NCBI GenBank assembly: GCA_963717195.1
Contig: CAVQVR010000005.1
Location: forward strand, 1-55,282
Reading direction: 5' to 3'
Length of the DNA: 55,282 nucleotides
DNA from: JACDAE01 sp963717195
GTDB taxonomy: Bacteria > Chloroflexota > Ktedonobacteria > Ktedonobacterales > Ktedonobacteraceae
Shown: positions 35,921-45,208 of the stretch, one piece after another
Numbering within the stretch: the first letter of the stretch is position 1
How the letters are laid out: every line of letters begins with the position of its first letter
Program-made: the position numbers and the translations under genes
Notes under the pieces: generated by a model
Database searches by the model: none
Seen by the model: the letters and a program-made list of their open reading frames with translations, nothing else
What the model was told of the DNA's origin: nothing

Positions 35921-37261
35921 TCAGATGTGCATGGCATTAATGACGCGGTCGAGCGCTCTTTCGAGCACATTATTCTCGTTTTGCAATTCGATAGCCTGGT
36001 AAGCCAGGGCCATCGGCGTGATATCCTGTGCGTTTAGCAGAAGCCCCTCACGGTCCGTGATGCTTGCCACCATATCGGGCTGAACTGTTCGTATAATTGG
36101 TTGGCGCGAGAAAGGAAGCCGCTCGGTCCAGGGAAAGCTTTCAAGCCGTTGATGAATATCGACCAGGCCTGATCCCCCACCTACGACATAGATAGCAGGA
36201 GGCAAGAGCTCACCCTTAGCCAGTTCTTCAATCAAAAGTTCTACGCTATCCATCCAGGTCTGGCATTCGGGGGCAAGAATGGCCTGAATCTCATCACGAC
36301 CGCCACCCTTGATATCACCATTACTATAGTTGATCTTGAGCCGCTCGGCATCTTTTAGCGATATCCCCTTACTTGTGGCTATGCGGCGCGTAAAAGTTCT
36401 GCCTCCCAGGGCGAACATACGCGTCTCCTCAATGCCACCTTGCCGCACGAGAGCAATATCGGTTGTACCACCACCAATATCGATAAAAATGGCTCCGCTG
36501 TCCGCTCCAGCATTGGTACTGAGACAACGCGCCAATGCATAAGGCTCCGCAACTATCGTAACGAGTGTCAGATCCAGCCCCTGCGCTACCGTCTCTAACG
36601 CGCCCAGTTGCATCAAAGGCGCAAAGGCGCTAAAAAGGGTAAGCGTAAAGTGACGTCCACGGAAGCCAATCGGATTCGTTACTACCTGCCCATCGATACG
36701 TACCGAGATCACCGCCGCATTGGTCAGGCGTACTTCAATATTCTGGTAGCCCGTCTCTGCTGCAATGCGCTCTTTGGCACTCTTCAGCAGCTTTTGTTGA
36801 GCGCTTGTAATGAGCACTTCCAGTTCTTCCGGCGTGATTGGCTTCGATGGTTGTTGACGTTGTCTGCTCACCGTCGTGGAACTGCCCTTGACGAGTTCAC
36901 CAGCGATACCGATTACAGCTGCGGGAGCAATAGTGCCCCCGGCGGCTGTTTCGGCTTTGAGCAATGCCTCATTACAATTGGCGATAACGCCAGAAATGTC
37001 CGTTACGATACCATCGGACATATGCGTATAACTTTGCTGATGCCGCCCCACGCCCAACACCTCAGCCTGATCTCCATGCACCTCGACAATAATAGCCTTT
37101 GCATAGGCAGTACCGATGTCCAGCGCAGTATAGAGATGACGCTCACTGCCACCAGGCTCATCCTGCAAATCATCGTCATCTCCGTACGCGTCGGAGTAAT
37201 ATCCATTCTCTTCTTGTCTGCCTCCAAAGAGGCCTTTCAGACGTTGAAGGAGAGTATTCAT
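35921..37261 (-). CDS. FtsA/PilM-like actin-fold ATPase
   Basis: 446 residues. Actin-fold motifs: phosphate 1 YTALDIGTAYAKAII (LDIGT at 47-51), phosphate 2 IFIDIGGGTTDIALV (258-272) and the adenosine motif VVGGGSGLV. An SHS2-type insertion (about 85-200) marks the FtsA/PilM group. The first 16 residues (MNTLLQRLKGLFGG) could form an amphipathic membrane-binding helix, whereas classic FtsA carries this at the C-terminus. No ftsZ or pilus genes are adjacent, so it is not called ftsA. It is followed by the baseplate J-like membrane protein. I infer that the two form a scaffold with a cytosolic filament and a surface module. Confidence 0.85.
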   Translation of the reverse strand: MNTLLQRLKGLFGGRQEENGYYSDAYGDDDDLQDEPGGSERHLYTALDIGTAYAKAIIVEVHGDQAEVLGVGRHQQSYTHMSDGIVTDISGVIANCNEALLKAETAAGGTIAPAAVIGIAGELVKGSSTTVSRQRQQPSKPITPEELEVLITSAQQKLLKSAKERIAAETGYQNIEVRLTNAAVISVRIDGQVVTNPIGFRGRHFTLTLFSAFAPLMQLGALETVAQGLDLTLVTIVAEPYALARCLSTNAGADSGAIFIDIGGGTTDIALVRQGGIEETRMFALGGRTFTRRIATSKGISLKDAERLKINYSNGDIKGGGRDEIQAILAPECQTWMDSVELLIEELAKGELLPPAIYVVGGGSGLVDIHQRLESFPWTERLPFSRQPIIRTVQPDMVASITDREGLLLNAQDITPMALAYQAIELQNENNVLERALDRVINAMHI

Positions 37262-37464
37262 GTCTTCATCCCAAATCTATTGATCCACTGCCATACATAA
37301 GGTTTTGTGTGCTTACTTTTCCTCTGAGGCGGCAGGAGCCAATGCCCTTTCACAATCCGTGAAACTACGCTGACTATTATTGACATATATTGCGCATCTT
37401 GTATAGTTTATAGCACAAAAGCCGCTCCATCCGCAACGTACAGGCACGATCAATATAGGATCGC

Positions 37465-37490
37465 GACGGGCTTATAAATCGCGCCCCTAC
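37465..37490. repeat. Arm of the GTAGGGGC repeat family overlapping the alaS stop
   Basis: GACGGGCTTATAAATCGCGC then CCCTAC. On the minus strand the TAG of GTAGGGGC is the alaS stop codon (37489-37487). Confidence 0.7.
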
Positions 37491-40129
37491 CTCAGGTTGT
37501 CCTTTACAAACTTTACCACGAGATCAAGTGCTGTGCCTAGCTCAGCCTTATTTTTGCCTCCGCCCTGAGCCGACTCTGGTCGTCCACCACCTCTACCACC
37601 GAGGCGTTCGCCTACGACTCCAGCGATTTTTCCGGCGTGGAGTCCGCGCTTCGTCAGGGCAGCGTCAACATTTACTTGAATACCTACGCGATCAGCAAAG
37701 TTGCTGGCCAGTACCACTACGCCTGGATGATTGAGTTTGCTACGCACCATGTCGCCCATCTCGCGCAACACTTTATCGTCAGGCGCATTTACAGTGGCCG
37801 CGACAACAGGTACACCCGCTACATCTCTAGCCCGATGCGCTACATCTTCAGCCTGCTGCAAAGCCACCTCACGCTGGAACTGCGCAATCTGTCGCCGTGC
37901 CGACATAAGTTCCTGCGTCACTTGTTCTACCCTGGCTTCTAGTGTATCAGGGGTCGTCTGCAGCTTCGTTGCCAATGTTTCGACAAGCGCACTGCGACGG
38001 CGTAGATAGGCTTCAGCTCCTCGCCCAGTGAACGCTTCGATACGCCGGATACCGGCGGCAACACTGGCCTCTTGTATTGTAACGTATAGACCGATCTGAC
38101 CGGTTGCAGCGCAGTGCGTGCCGCCACATAATTCGGTACTATTTCCCATAGATACTACGCGTACAAGATCGTCGTACTTCTCACCAAACAGCGCCATTGC
38201 GCCAGTAGTCAGGGCATCTTGCAAGGGCATGATATTTGTATGCACGGGAAAATCAGCGCGTATCCAGCGATTGATCTGCTCATCGATATGCACCAGGTCA
38301 GCCGCAGTCAGGGCACGTGGGCTGGTAAAGTCGAAGCGCAGTCGCTCTGGTTCAACCAGTGAGCCGCGCTGTTCCACCTGCGGCCCCAACAGATCACGCA
38401 GCGCTTTATGCAAAAGATGTGTAGCACTATGATTGCGCATGGTATCCAGGCGGCGCTGCTCGATCACTTCTGCCTGCACACTATCACCAACATTCAGGTG
38501 TCCCTCACTGATATTGCCATAATGCACGATGAGCCCTTTTAGAGGACGACGTGTATCCTGTACATGGAAGACGCCCATCGGTCCGGTAATATCACCCCGG
38601 TCGCCGATCTGTCCGCCACTCTCAGCATAGAAAGGTGTGATATTGAGTAAGATGAGTGCTTGCTGTGGCGCACTGATGCTCTCCACCTCTGCGCCATCCA
38701 CCACCAGGCCAACGATCTTGCTGCTGCCAGCCAATCCTTCATAACCAATAAATTCGGTGGGACCCAGGCGTTTGAACAGCTCGGTCAACACCTGGTCATC
38801 CTTTGCCCGCACAAATGTACTCGCGGAGCGGCTGCGCTGCTGCTGGCGCTGCATGGATTGCTCAAAACCGGAGGTATCAATAGTAAAACCCTGCTCTGCC
38901 GCAATCTCTTCCGTCAACTCGATCGGGAAACCATGCGAATCATAGAGCTTGAAGACCTCTTCGCCAGGAATGACTGTCTGGTGCTGCAGATTCAAACTAG
39001 CAAGCAGTTCGTTCAGCAGGCTCAGACCAGTACTGAGCGTCTGACCAAACTTTTTCTCCTCGACGCTCAACACTTCGACGATACGATTGCGCTGCGTACG
39101 CAACTCTGTATAATAATCGCCCATCAAGCGAATAACGCTATCGGCTGCCTCCGACAAAAAGGGCTCATTCAGACCGAGCAACTTGCCATGACGAACAGCA
39201 CGCCGCAGGATACGACGGAAGATATAGCCACGTCCTTCATTACTTGGTAGAACCCCATCAGCGGCGAGGAAGACCAGTGCGCGTGCATGATCGGCGATCA
39301 CACGCAGAGATATATCGGTCCTTGCATCTTTACCATAACCTGTAGAGGCGAGGGCTGCGAAATGGTCAATGACGGCGCGGAACATGTCGGTATCAAAGAC
39401 CGATTCTTTGCCTTGTAGTACCATCGTCAGGCGCTCCAGGCCCAGGCCAGTATCGATATTTTTACGAGGGAGCGGTGTGCGTTTGCCATCGAGATCCTGG
39501 TAGTATTGCATAAAGACCAGGTTCCAGATCTCCAGGAAGCGCTCACATTCGCAGCCGGGCCTGCAATCGGGCAACCCACAGCCATATTCAACTCCACGGT
39601 CGTAGTAGATCTCGGAATCGGGACCGCAAGGACCAGAAGCACCAGGAGGGCCCCACCAGTTATCTTCCAGGCGTACAATGACCTCATCAGGGAAACCTGC
39701 AATCTCATGCCAGTACTGTGGTGCCTCGTCATCTTCAGGATGCACAGTGGGATACAGGCGGTCGGCGGGCAACTTCAGCACCTGTGTCAGGAACTCCCAG
39801 GCATAGGTGATGGCCTCTTTCTTAAAATAATCGCCGATTGAAAAATTGCCCAGCATCTCAAAAAACGTGAGAGTGCGCTGGTTACCGACTTTATCGATAT
39901 CGGTGGTGCGGAAACATTTCTGCGCCGAGGTAAGCCTTGACGCGGGAGGAGTTTCGCGTCCCAGGAAGTAAGGAATCATCTGTTGCATACCCGCAGTGGT
40001 TAACATAACAGTGGGATCATTACGGGGGACAAGAGACGAACTGGGAACCTTCTGGTGCCCCTTGCTGGCAAAAAAATCGAGATAGCGGGCACGGATCTCT
40101 GTACTGGTAAGACTCATTTCAACAGACAC
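37487..40129 (-). CDS. alaS: Alanyl-tRNA synthetase
   Basis: Charges tRNA-Ala and edits mischarged Ser and Gly. About 880 residues with all domains. The class II core comes first (RARYLDFFASKGH, FFEMLGNFSIGDYFKKEA, EIWNLVFMQYYQ, GLGLERL). The editing domain has HxxxH (NHSATHLLHKAL) and a zinc-binding Cys/His motif (LCGGTHCAATGQIG). The C-Ala domain ends GGRPESAQGGGKNKAEL. A Cys-rich insert (GCGLPDCRPGCECERF) is as in many bacteria. I place the start at GTG 40129, because AGGAGG lies five bases before it; the ATG at 40117 is 17 bases from that site. Its stop codon is part of a repeat. First gene of the minus-strand envelope block. Confidence 0.96.
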   Translation of the reverse strand: MSVEMSLTSTEIRARYLDFFASKGHQKVPSSSLVPRNDPTVMLTTAGMQQMIPYFLGRETPPASRLTSAQKCFRTTDIDKVGNQRTLTFFEMLGNFSIGDYFKKEAITYAWEFLTQVLKLPADRLYPTVHPEDDEAPQYWHEIAGFPDEVIVRLEDNWWGPPGASGPCGPDSEIYYDRGVEYGCGLPDCRPGCECERFLEIWNLVFMQYYQDLDGKRTPLPRKNIDTGLGLERLTMVLQGKESVFDTDMFRAVIDHFAALASTGYGKDARTDISLRVIADHARALVFLAADGVLPSNEGRGYIFRRILRRAVRHGKLLGLNEPFLSEAADSVIRLMGDYYTELRTQRNRIVEVLSVEEKKFGQTLSTGLSLLNELLASLNLQHQTVIPGEEVFKLYDSHGFPIELTEEIAAEQGFTIDTSGFEQSMQRQQQRSRSASTFVRAKDDQVLTELFKRLGPTEFIGYEGLAGSSKIVGLVVDGAEVESISAPQQALILLNITPFYAESGGQIGDRGDITGPMGVFHVQDTRRPLKGLIVHYGNISEGHLNVGDSVQAEVIEQRRLDTMRNHSATHLLHKALRDLLGPQVEQRGSLVEPERLRFDFTSPRALTAADLVHIDEQINRWIRADFPVHTNIMPLQDALTTGAMALFGEKYDDLVRVVSMGNSTELCGGTHCAATGQIGLYVTIQEASVAAGIRRIEAFTGRGAEAYLRRRSALVETLATKLQTTPDTLEARVEQVTQELMSARRQIAQFQREVALQQAEDVAHRARDVAGVPVVAATVNAPDDKVLREMGDMVRSKLNHPGVVVLASNFADRVGIQVNVDAALTKRGLHAGKIAGVVGERLGGRGGGRPESAQGGGKNKAELGTALDLVVKFVKDNLR

Positions 40130-40156
40130 AACGACCTCCTCAGGCATCATGGACCA

Positions 40157-40183
40157 GACGGGCGCGATCAATCGGGTCCCTAC
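40157..40183. repeat. Arm of the GTAGGGGC repeat family upstream of alaS
   Basis: GACGGGCGCGATCAATCGGG then TCCCTAC, one mismatch from the arm at 29471-29502. With the copy at 37465-37490 it brackets alaS. Confidence 0.65.
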
Positions 40184-40292
40184 ATAGCAGCATTCTCTTA
40201 TGTGTTGTAATATTTATGTATCGTTTTTGACGGGATGGCCTCGTACTCATATACATGCATGCGCATTATATCAAAGGAGAGAATACATCGCA

Positions 40293-40853
40293 ATGGACAG
40301 AGCACGCGGAAATTCTGCACATCCACCAACTCTTATTTTACCACACAGGACGCTCCTTGTGCTCTGCGGACCTGCTGGCTCTGGTAAAAGTACTTTCGCC
40401 CAACAAATAGTAAGCAGGCATAGCAACAAAGGCCTTCAGGCAACGATGATCGTCTCATCCGATGCCTGCCGTGCCCTGGTCTGCGACGATGAAGCCAATC
40501 AGCAGGTTAATCGCGATACCTTTGATCTCTTCTACTATATTATTGGTAAACGCATGTATCAGAATCGCTTTACCATTGCCGATAGTACTGCACTCCTGCC
40601 TGATGCACGGCAACGCTTGCTCGATCTGGCACAACGCCATCATTACAGCAAACACCTGTTCGTCTTTAATGTCTCATTCGAGACCTGTATGCAACGCGAT
40701 CAGCAGCGCAAACGTAAAGTAGGTGAGCAGGTCATAGCTTATCATATTGGACTGCTGAAGCAGGCACTGGTGGATGTTCAAGGCGAGAATTGGGACAAAG
40801 TATCATTGCTGAATGAACAAAATATGGATGCTAATGTAGAAATTGTTCTGTAG
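40293..40853 (+). CDS. Stand-alone polynucleotide-kinase-like P-loop protein
   Basis: 186 residues from the ATG at 40293 (MDRARGNSAHPP), with AAGGAGAG upstream; the frame is open back to 40200 but without support. The P-loop CGPAGSGKST is at 25-34. The following pattern VSSDACRALVCDDEANQQVNRDTFDLFYYIIGKRM and FTIADSTALLPDARQRLLDLA matches the kinase domain of bacterial Pnkp (5'-OH polynucleotide kinase of RNA repair). So does the lid region MQRDQQRKRKVGEQVI. The phosphatase and ligase modules of Pnkp are absent, as is Hen1. It may phosphorylate RNA or a small molecule; zeta-toxin-like kinases share this fold. Its TAG stop is part of a repeat. Confidence 0.75.
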   Translation: MDRARGNSAHPPTLILPHRTLLVLCGPAGSGKSTFAQQIVSRHSNKGLQATMIVSSDACRALVCDDEANQQVNRDTFDLFYYIIGKRMYQNRFTIADSTALLPDARQRLLDLAQRHHYSKHLFVFNVSFETCMQRDQQRKRKVGEQVIAYHIGLLKQALVDVQGENWDKVSLLNEQNMDANVEIVL

Positions 40854-40902
40854 GGGCCACGTTTACGACGCCCAGATGTATGGGCCACGTTTACGACGCC
40901 CA
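40851..40902. repeat. Tandem pair of 21-bp units of the GTAGGGGC repeat family
   Basis: GGGCCACGTTTACGACGCCCA occurs, in shortened form GGGCCACGTTTACGACGCCC, at 40854-40874 and again at 40882-40902, 28 bases apart. The first is preceded by TAG (40851-40853), the stop codon of the kinase-like gene. Confidence 0.75.
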
Positions 40903-40929
40903 TAGCAATATGAGAGCGAGGAAGAAGTC

Positions 40930-41379
40930 ATGCAACGGTGGAATAATGCAGGAAACAATTCTACAGCATATGATCAGGCTACAGAGCCGGGCTTCAATCC
41001 CGTCACAGCTCCGATACCTATTTATTTTCCACGACCATCAAGGTGGCAGCGTTTCTTGCATGCATCCGGACAATTTTGTGTCGTTCTCGTGCGCAAGATT
41101 AATCAGCTCCTGGGCTTCGCATTATTGATACTCTTTTTAATTCTCCTCACACGTTTCCTGCTGCACCTGTTCAACATTACCACCGATGTAAACCTGTTCA
41201 CGCAGGGAGTATTTCTGGTCAGTGATCCTCTGATCGCTCCTTTCGATCACCTGTTCCCACCTGTGCTTTACCAGGGCTATAGTATTGACGTGACGACGCT
41301 TGTCAGCATGGGAATTTATATTGTAGGGACTGTGCTCGTGCGGCGATTTTTGAAGTTGTTGGTGACGAAGCCGAAGTGA
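40930..41379 (+). CDS. YggT-like membrane protein
   Basis: 149 residues. A polar N-terminus of about 50 residues is followed by two membrane regions (LGFALLILFLILLTRFLLHLF and TTLVSMGIYIVGTVLVRRFLK). The segment VFLVSDPLIAPFDHLFPP between them matches the YggT core (TDPLL-PFRR-IPP type). YggT proteins are linked to division and ion homeostasis, but their role is not settled. GAGGAAG before the ATG supports the start. Neighbours give no further hint. Confidence 0.7.
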   Translation: MQRWNNAGNNSTAYDQATEPGFNPVTAPIPIYFPRPSRWQRFLHASGQFCVVLVRKINQLLGFALLILFLILLTRFLLHLFNITTDVNLFTQGVFLVSDPLIAPFDHLFPPVLYQGYSIDVTTLVSMGIYIVGTVLVRRFLKLLVTKPK

Positions 41380-41520
41380 CTTTACTCGACTCACTCAGAC
41401 ATATACCTACCAAAAATACTGTCTTCACCCGATGACAATCAACACATTTCGCGTTATGATATAAAGAATGTTGATTAGTAGCACAAGATTGATAGGATCG
41501 TGGTAGCAGGAGAATTTACA

Positions 41521-41946
41521 ATGCAGGATATAGCACCAGAGGTGGTATCTATTGCCGATGCCTGTCTGGGTGGTCTACAAGGACGTTCAGCACTATTGGT
41601 AGGACCAGAAGGGCAGCGCTTTCCTTATATAAAATTATTACGCTCTATGAGAATGAAATATGTCTATGAAGAGGACACACCTGCCCGCGTCTCTTACATT
41701 CTTCCTCACGTACAGCTACTGATTAATCTGCCTTCCTGCACACCGGGACAATCAATTCCTCAATTGAGCGCGGCACGTATCGCAACGGGCTGCGATGGAC
41801 GACGTATACCGTTGCTCATTTTTGACCTCGCCCCCTACCCACACACATCTGTTGAGGAACTGGCGGGTCTGCTCCCTACTGTTTGCCTGTATACACCCGA
41901 TGATTTGCGCCAGATTCTGGATAAAGAAATGGCCAGGGCGTGTTGA
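41521..41946 (+). CDS. Orphan HemA-like nucleotide-binding domain protein
   Basis: 141 residues from the ATG at 41521 (AGGAGA eight bases upstream). The sequence resembles the middle Rossmann domain of glutamyl-tRNA reductase: ADACLGGLQGRSALLVGPEG replaces the usual GSLEGKxxLxxGAG, and PLLIFDLAPYPHTSVEELAGLLPTVCLYTPDDLRQIL matches the end PxFxIDIAxPRDIDPxVGEL...LYDIDDL. The catalytic N-terminal Cys domain and the dimer domain are absent, and the glycine motif is changed to GPEG. It cannot be a working HemA alone. It may be a regulatory or relic domain. It precedes ispH on the same strand with 94 bases between. Confidence 0.6.
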   Translation: MQDIAPEVVSIADACLGGLQGRSALLVGPEGQRFPYIKLLRSMRMKYVYEEDTPARVSYILPHVQLLINLPSCTPGQSIPQLSAARIATGCDGRRIPLLIFDLAPYPHTSVEELAGLLPTVCLYTPDDLRQILDKEMARAC

Positions 41947-42040
41947 TAGTCTTGATAGATATGATACACTCATTGTAGCTATTCTATGCGTCAAATCAGA
42001 GGCACTGTTTTGTTTGTAGGGGTACTCGTACGAGGTTCCG

Positions 42041-42923
42041 ATGGAAGTCATAAAAATTTCACCCCGTGGCTATTGCTATGGGGTTGTTGATGCGTTGCAG
42101 ATTGCACGTCAGGCTGCAAAAGATGCAAGCTTGCCACGTCCCATTTACATAATTGGGCAGATTATTCATAATCGTCACGCAATTGATGAACTGACAAAGA
42201 TGGGCGTCGTGACGCTCGATGGACTGGATAGAGCTACGATTCTGGAGCAAGTGACGGAAGGGACCGTCATTTTTACAGCTCACGGAGTCTCTCCGGAGGT
42301 AAAACGCCGCGCACAGGAACGCGGCCTGCACTGTATCGATGCCACCTGTCCCGATGTCACAGTGACGCATGATCTTGTACGCGACCTGGTGGCAAAGGGC
42401 TATTATATCCTCTATGTAGGAAAAAAGGGCCATCCGGAGCCAGAAGGCGTGATGGGAGAAGTCCCTGGACATATCAGCCTGGTTGAGACGGAGGCTGATG
42501 TTGACGCATTAGTACTCACAGCAGAGCAGGAAGAGAAAATCGCAGTATCGACGCAGACAACCCTCTCCTTATGGGATACACATCGTGTGATTCAGCGCAT
42601 CAAAGCCCGTTACGCTCATGCCGAAGTGCACATCGATATCTGTAATGCCACGCAGTCGCGCCAGGAGGCTGTGGCAGCACAGGCCAAGGGAGCCGACCTC
42701 ACCGTGGTCGTCGGCGATTTCACGCAGCAATAACACGAACCGCCTTGTACAGGTTTCACAGGAACTGGCAAACGTTCCCGCAGTACGCATTGAAGATCTC
42801 TCGCAATTGAACACGGCATGGCTCAAGGGCAAAAAACGCATCGCGGTCACTGCTGGAGCCTCGACTCCCAGCCAGTTGACACGCGAGGTCATTCGTTATC
42901 TTGAGCAATATCAGCCTGACTAA
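42041..42923 (+). pseudogene. ispH: 4-hydroxy-3-methylbut-2-enyl diphosphate reductase IspH/LytB (frameshifted)
   Basis: Last step of the non-mevalonate isoprenoid pathway, an iron-sulfur enzyme. All three cluster cysteines are present: Cys12 (PRGYCYGV, where most have GFCxGV), Cys103 (DATCPDV) and Cys201 (ICNATQSRQEA). Near 42718-42727 one extra base turns VVVGDF-T-SNNTNRL into VVVGDFTQQ-stop. The remainder (SNNTNRLVQVSQELANV to TREVIRYLEQYQPD) is intact in the next frame to 42923. The joined length of about 293 residues is normal. The pathway is essential where it is the only isoprenoid route, so error is likely. Confidence 0.9.
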
Positions 42924-42943
42924 TTTTATGAGGAGTTTGCGGC

Positions 42944-45208
42944 GTGAGGATGAGTACGACAAATACATATGACCTGGAAGAGGCTCTGACAGAGGCTTCA
43001 GAGGAACAGCGCAAAGAATACTACCGTCTGTGGGGCCTGACGGGCGAGACATACAGAAACTTTGAAGGATATCTGGGAAGTGTGATAGAGAGCCTGCAGG
43101 AGCCTATCTGCGCTCGCTTTGTGTGGGAATATATTACGCCTGATGAGCGCCAGATTCTGTACCACTCCATGTCTTATTCGGCACGCGATGGATTGCGCCG
43201 CGATACCTTACAAAAGAAAGCGCAACTTCCCCCCGAACGTTTCGAGCCAGCCGCCGATAGTCTCGTACAAAAGCTACTCCTCTATCAAAAAACGGAAGAG
43301 ATAGATGCAGGCAAACGTGGGCATAGTCGGCATCTATCACCTGATACCTCAGCAAAGGGGAGCAAGGTCGCTTCTATGCTCTATCCTTTCGACGATTATC
43401 TAACCACGCTCTATACGATCGGACGTGAGATCTTTACTCCTCTCGGCGACCGCTCAAAAAAAACCTTTGCCGAGCTTGTAGCAAACCTTGATACCGAGAC
43501 GCTGTATGAAATCTACCAGAGCTACAAAGTAAAATGGGGAAAGTATTACTCACGCGGCGACTTTGGAGAGATGATCGCCAAAGCATTAGCACGACTGGAT
43601 GAACCGCTTGACCATCTACCTGACTTTGAAGGAGGCGCACGTGACCTCTACGTGTGGCTACGACAGCAAGGCGGGCAGGCGAATATGCAAGAGGTACGTA
43701 CTCATACTGGTCTGGATGATAACTCTCTGGCTCAGGTAATCTACGAGCTTGAAAGTACAGCCCTTGCCTTTGATACCTTGACACGCGAGGAGCGCGTATT
43801 GTTTATTCCTCATGATATCTTCGGGAAGCTGATGCCTATAGAAAGCAATAGCGGCAACACAGTAATAGAGTTCCCCACGCTTACTGTTCCAGAAGATTTT
43901 GTGCCACCAGCTATTCGACATACTGAGATGGCAATCTTATATGATATGGCCTATGTAATAAATGCCATTCATCAACAAACTATTGAGCCAACACAGGTAG
44001 GAAGAGTTCCTAAGCGTATCGCAACAAAGATGCGTGCTCAATTGCATGGACAGGTGCGCCCGGATTACCAATACGATGATAATTATCTGGAGATGCTGCT
44101 GGATATCGCAAAGGAAAATGGGCTGGTACAGCTTCACAAATCGCCATTACAGGATATAAAAGATCATTACGAACCAGGAGATCGTCTCTCCTGGTGGTCG
44201 CACCTGGATATCAAAGGACAGACCGCGTACCTGTTGTACACCTGGAAAAGCAGTTTCCGCTGGGACGACCTGGTGGGCACCCATTATAGAGCCTGGGACC
44301 CGTATATCTGGAAACCTATGGCGGGGCGCGAAATCGTGCTAAAGCACCTGGCTGATCGTAAGCCTGGACGTTGGTACACAGTCGCTTCTCTCTTACAAGA
44401 TATCTGGGACGAAGACCCATTTACCATGCATCCACAGCCTGGCTATACGCGTAAAAGCGGGCACAGTAAAACGCGCGAAACGCGTGAGAAATGGGAGAGG
44501 GGGGATGGCGAAACCTATATCGGCATGCTCTCTTCGACGCTCTATGAACTTGGTATCGTCGACCTGGGCTATGATCGAGCTAATGCCCTCCAAACGCAAC
44601 AGCAACTCAATCCAACAGCATTCATGCTTACCGAAGCTGGTGCATCTATTCTGTCCCTGGTGGGAGAGAATCCACCTCAAGCTGATGAAAGCACCCGTAC
44701 ACTGATTGTACAACCCAGCTTCGAACTATTAATTTTACAGCCAGACATGCCTGCCTTATATAGCATTCTTCCTTTTACTCAGGTCGTCCAGGCCAGTATG
44801 GTCAGTCGCCTCACGCTCAATCGTGCATCCCTTATCCGTGCCCTGGAAGGAGGCAACAACATTGAGCAGGTTCTGCATATACTGGAAAAACGCAGTCAGA
44901 AAGAACTACCTCAAAACGTGATCTATAGTCTTAATGATTGGGCCAGATCATATAAAGGTGCCCGGCTTTCTCATGTGCTACTCCTGGAGGCATCAAGCGA
45001 GGCGGTTGCAACTCAGCTTAGTAGCTCATCAAAACTCCAGGGATTGGGCTTGCGCCAACTTGGTCCCGCCGTTTTTGCGCTGAACAGCGAGAATAATATC
45101 AAACAACTGAAGCAGGTTCTGGAGCAAGAAGGAATCTCAGTCCAGATCAGCGGCAATGTATTCGTCGCACGTGGTCGTTCCTCGACTATTTACGACATGC
45201 ATCGATAA
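42944..45208 (+). CDS. Helicase-associated protein (XPB/Ssl2 N-terminal-like domain)
   Basis: 754 residues, cytosolic. The C-terminal ~250 residues match the Helicase_C_3 (XPB/Ssl2) type found in actinobacterial and Chloroflexi proteins: TLIVQPSFELLILQPDMPALYSILPFTQVV, then SRLTLNRASLIRALEGG and PQNVIYSLNDWARSYKGARL. The N-terminal part is helical with winged-helix-like segments (LRQQGGQANMQEVRTHTGLD). No helicase motor motifs are seen, so it is not itself a helicase. A GTG at 42944 with GAGGAG eight bases before it is the better start; an ATG two codons on is 14 bases away. It starts 21 bases after ispH and probably shares its transcript. Confidence 0.8.
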   Translation: MRMSTTNTYDLEEALTEASEEQRKEYYRLWGLTGETYRNFEGYLGSVIESLQEPICARFVWEYITPDERQILYHSMSYSARDGLRRDTLQKKAQLPPERFEPAADSLVQKLLLYQKTEEIDAGKRGHSRHLSPDTSAKGSKVASMLYPFDDYLTTLYTIGREIFTPLGDRSKKTFAELVANLDTETLYEIYQSYKVKWGKYYSRGDFGEMIAKALARLDEPLDHLPDFEGGARDLYVWLRQQGGQANMQEVRTHTGLDDNSLAQVIYELESTALAFDTLTREERVLFIPHDIFGKLMPIESNSGNTVIEFPTLTVPEDFVPPAIRHTEMAILYDMAYVINAIHQQTIEPTQVGRVPKRIATKMRAQLHGQVRPDYQYDDNYLEMLLDIAKENGLVQLHKSPLQDIKDHYEPGDRLSWWSHLDIKGQTAYLLYTWKSSFRWDDLVGTHYRAWDPYIWKPMAGREIVLKHLADRKPGRWYTVASLLQDIWDEDPFTMHPQPGYTRKSGHSKTRETREKWERGDGETYIGMLSSTLYELGIVDLGYDRANALQTQQQLNPTAFMLTEAGASILSLVGENPPQADESTRTLIVQPSFELLILQPDMPALYSILPFTQVVQASMVSRLTLNRASLIRALEGGNNIEQVLHILEKRSQKELPQNVIYSLNDWARSYKGARLSHVLLLEASSEAVATQLSSSSKLQGLGLRQLGPAVFALNSENNIKQLKQVLEQEGISVQISGNVFVARGRSSTIYDMHR

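Noticed and set aside
42718..42727. Programmed frameshift in ispH
   Set aside because: No slippery heptamer or stimulatory structure is seen, and similar breaks occur in nine other unrelated genes, so a common technical cause is more likely.
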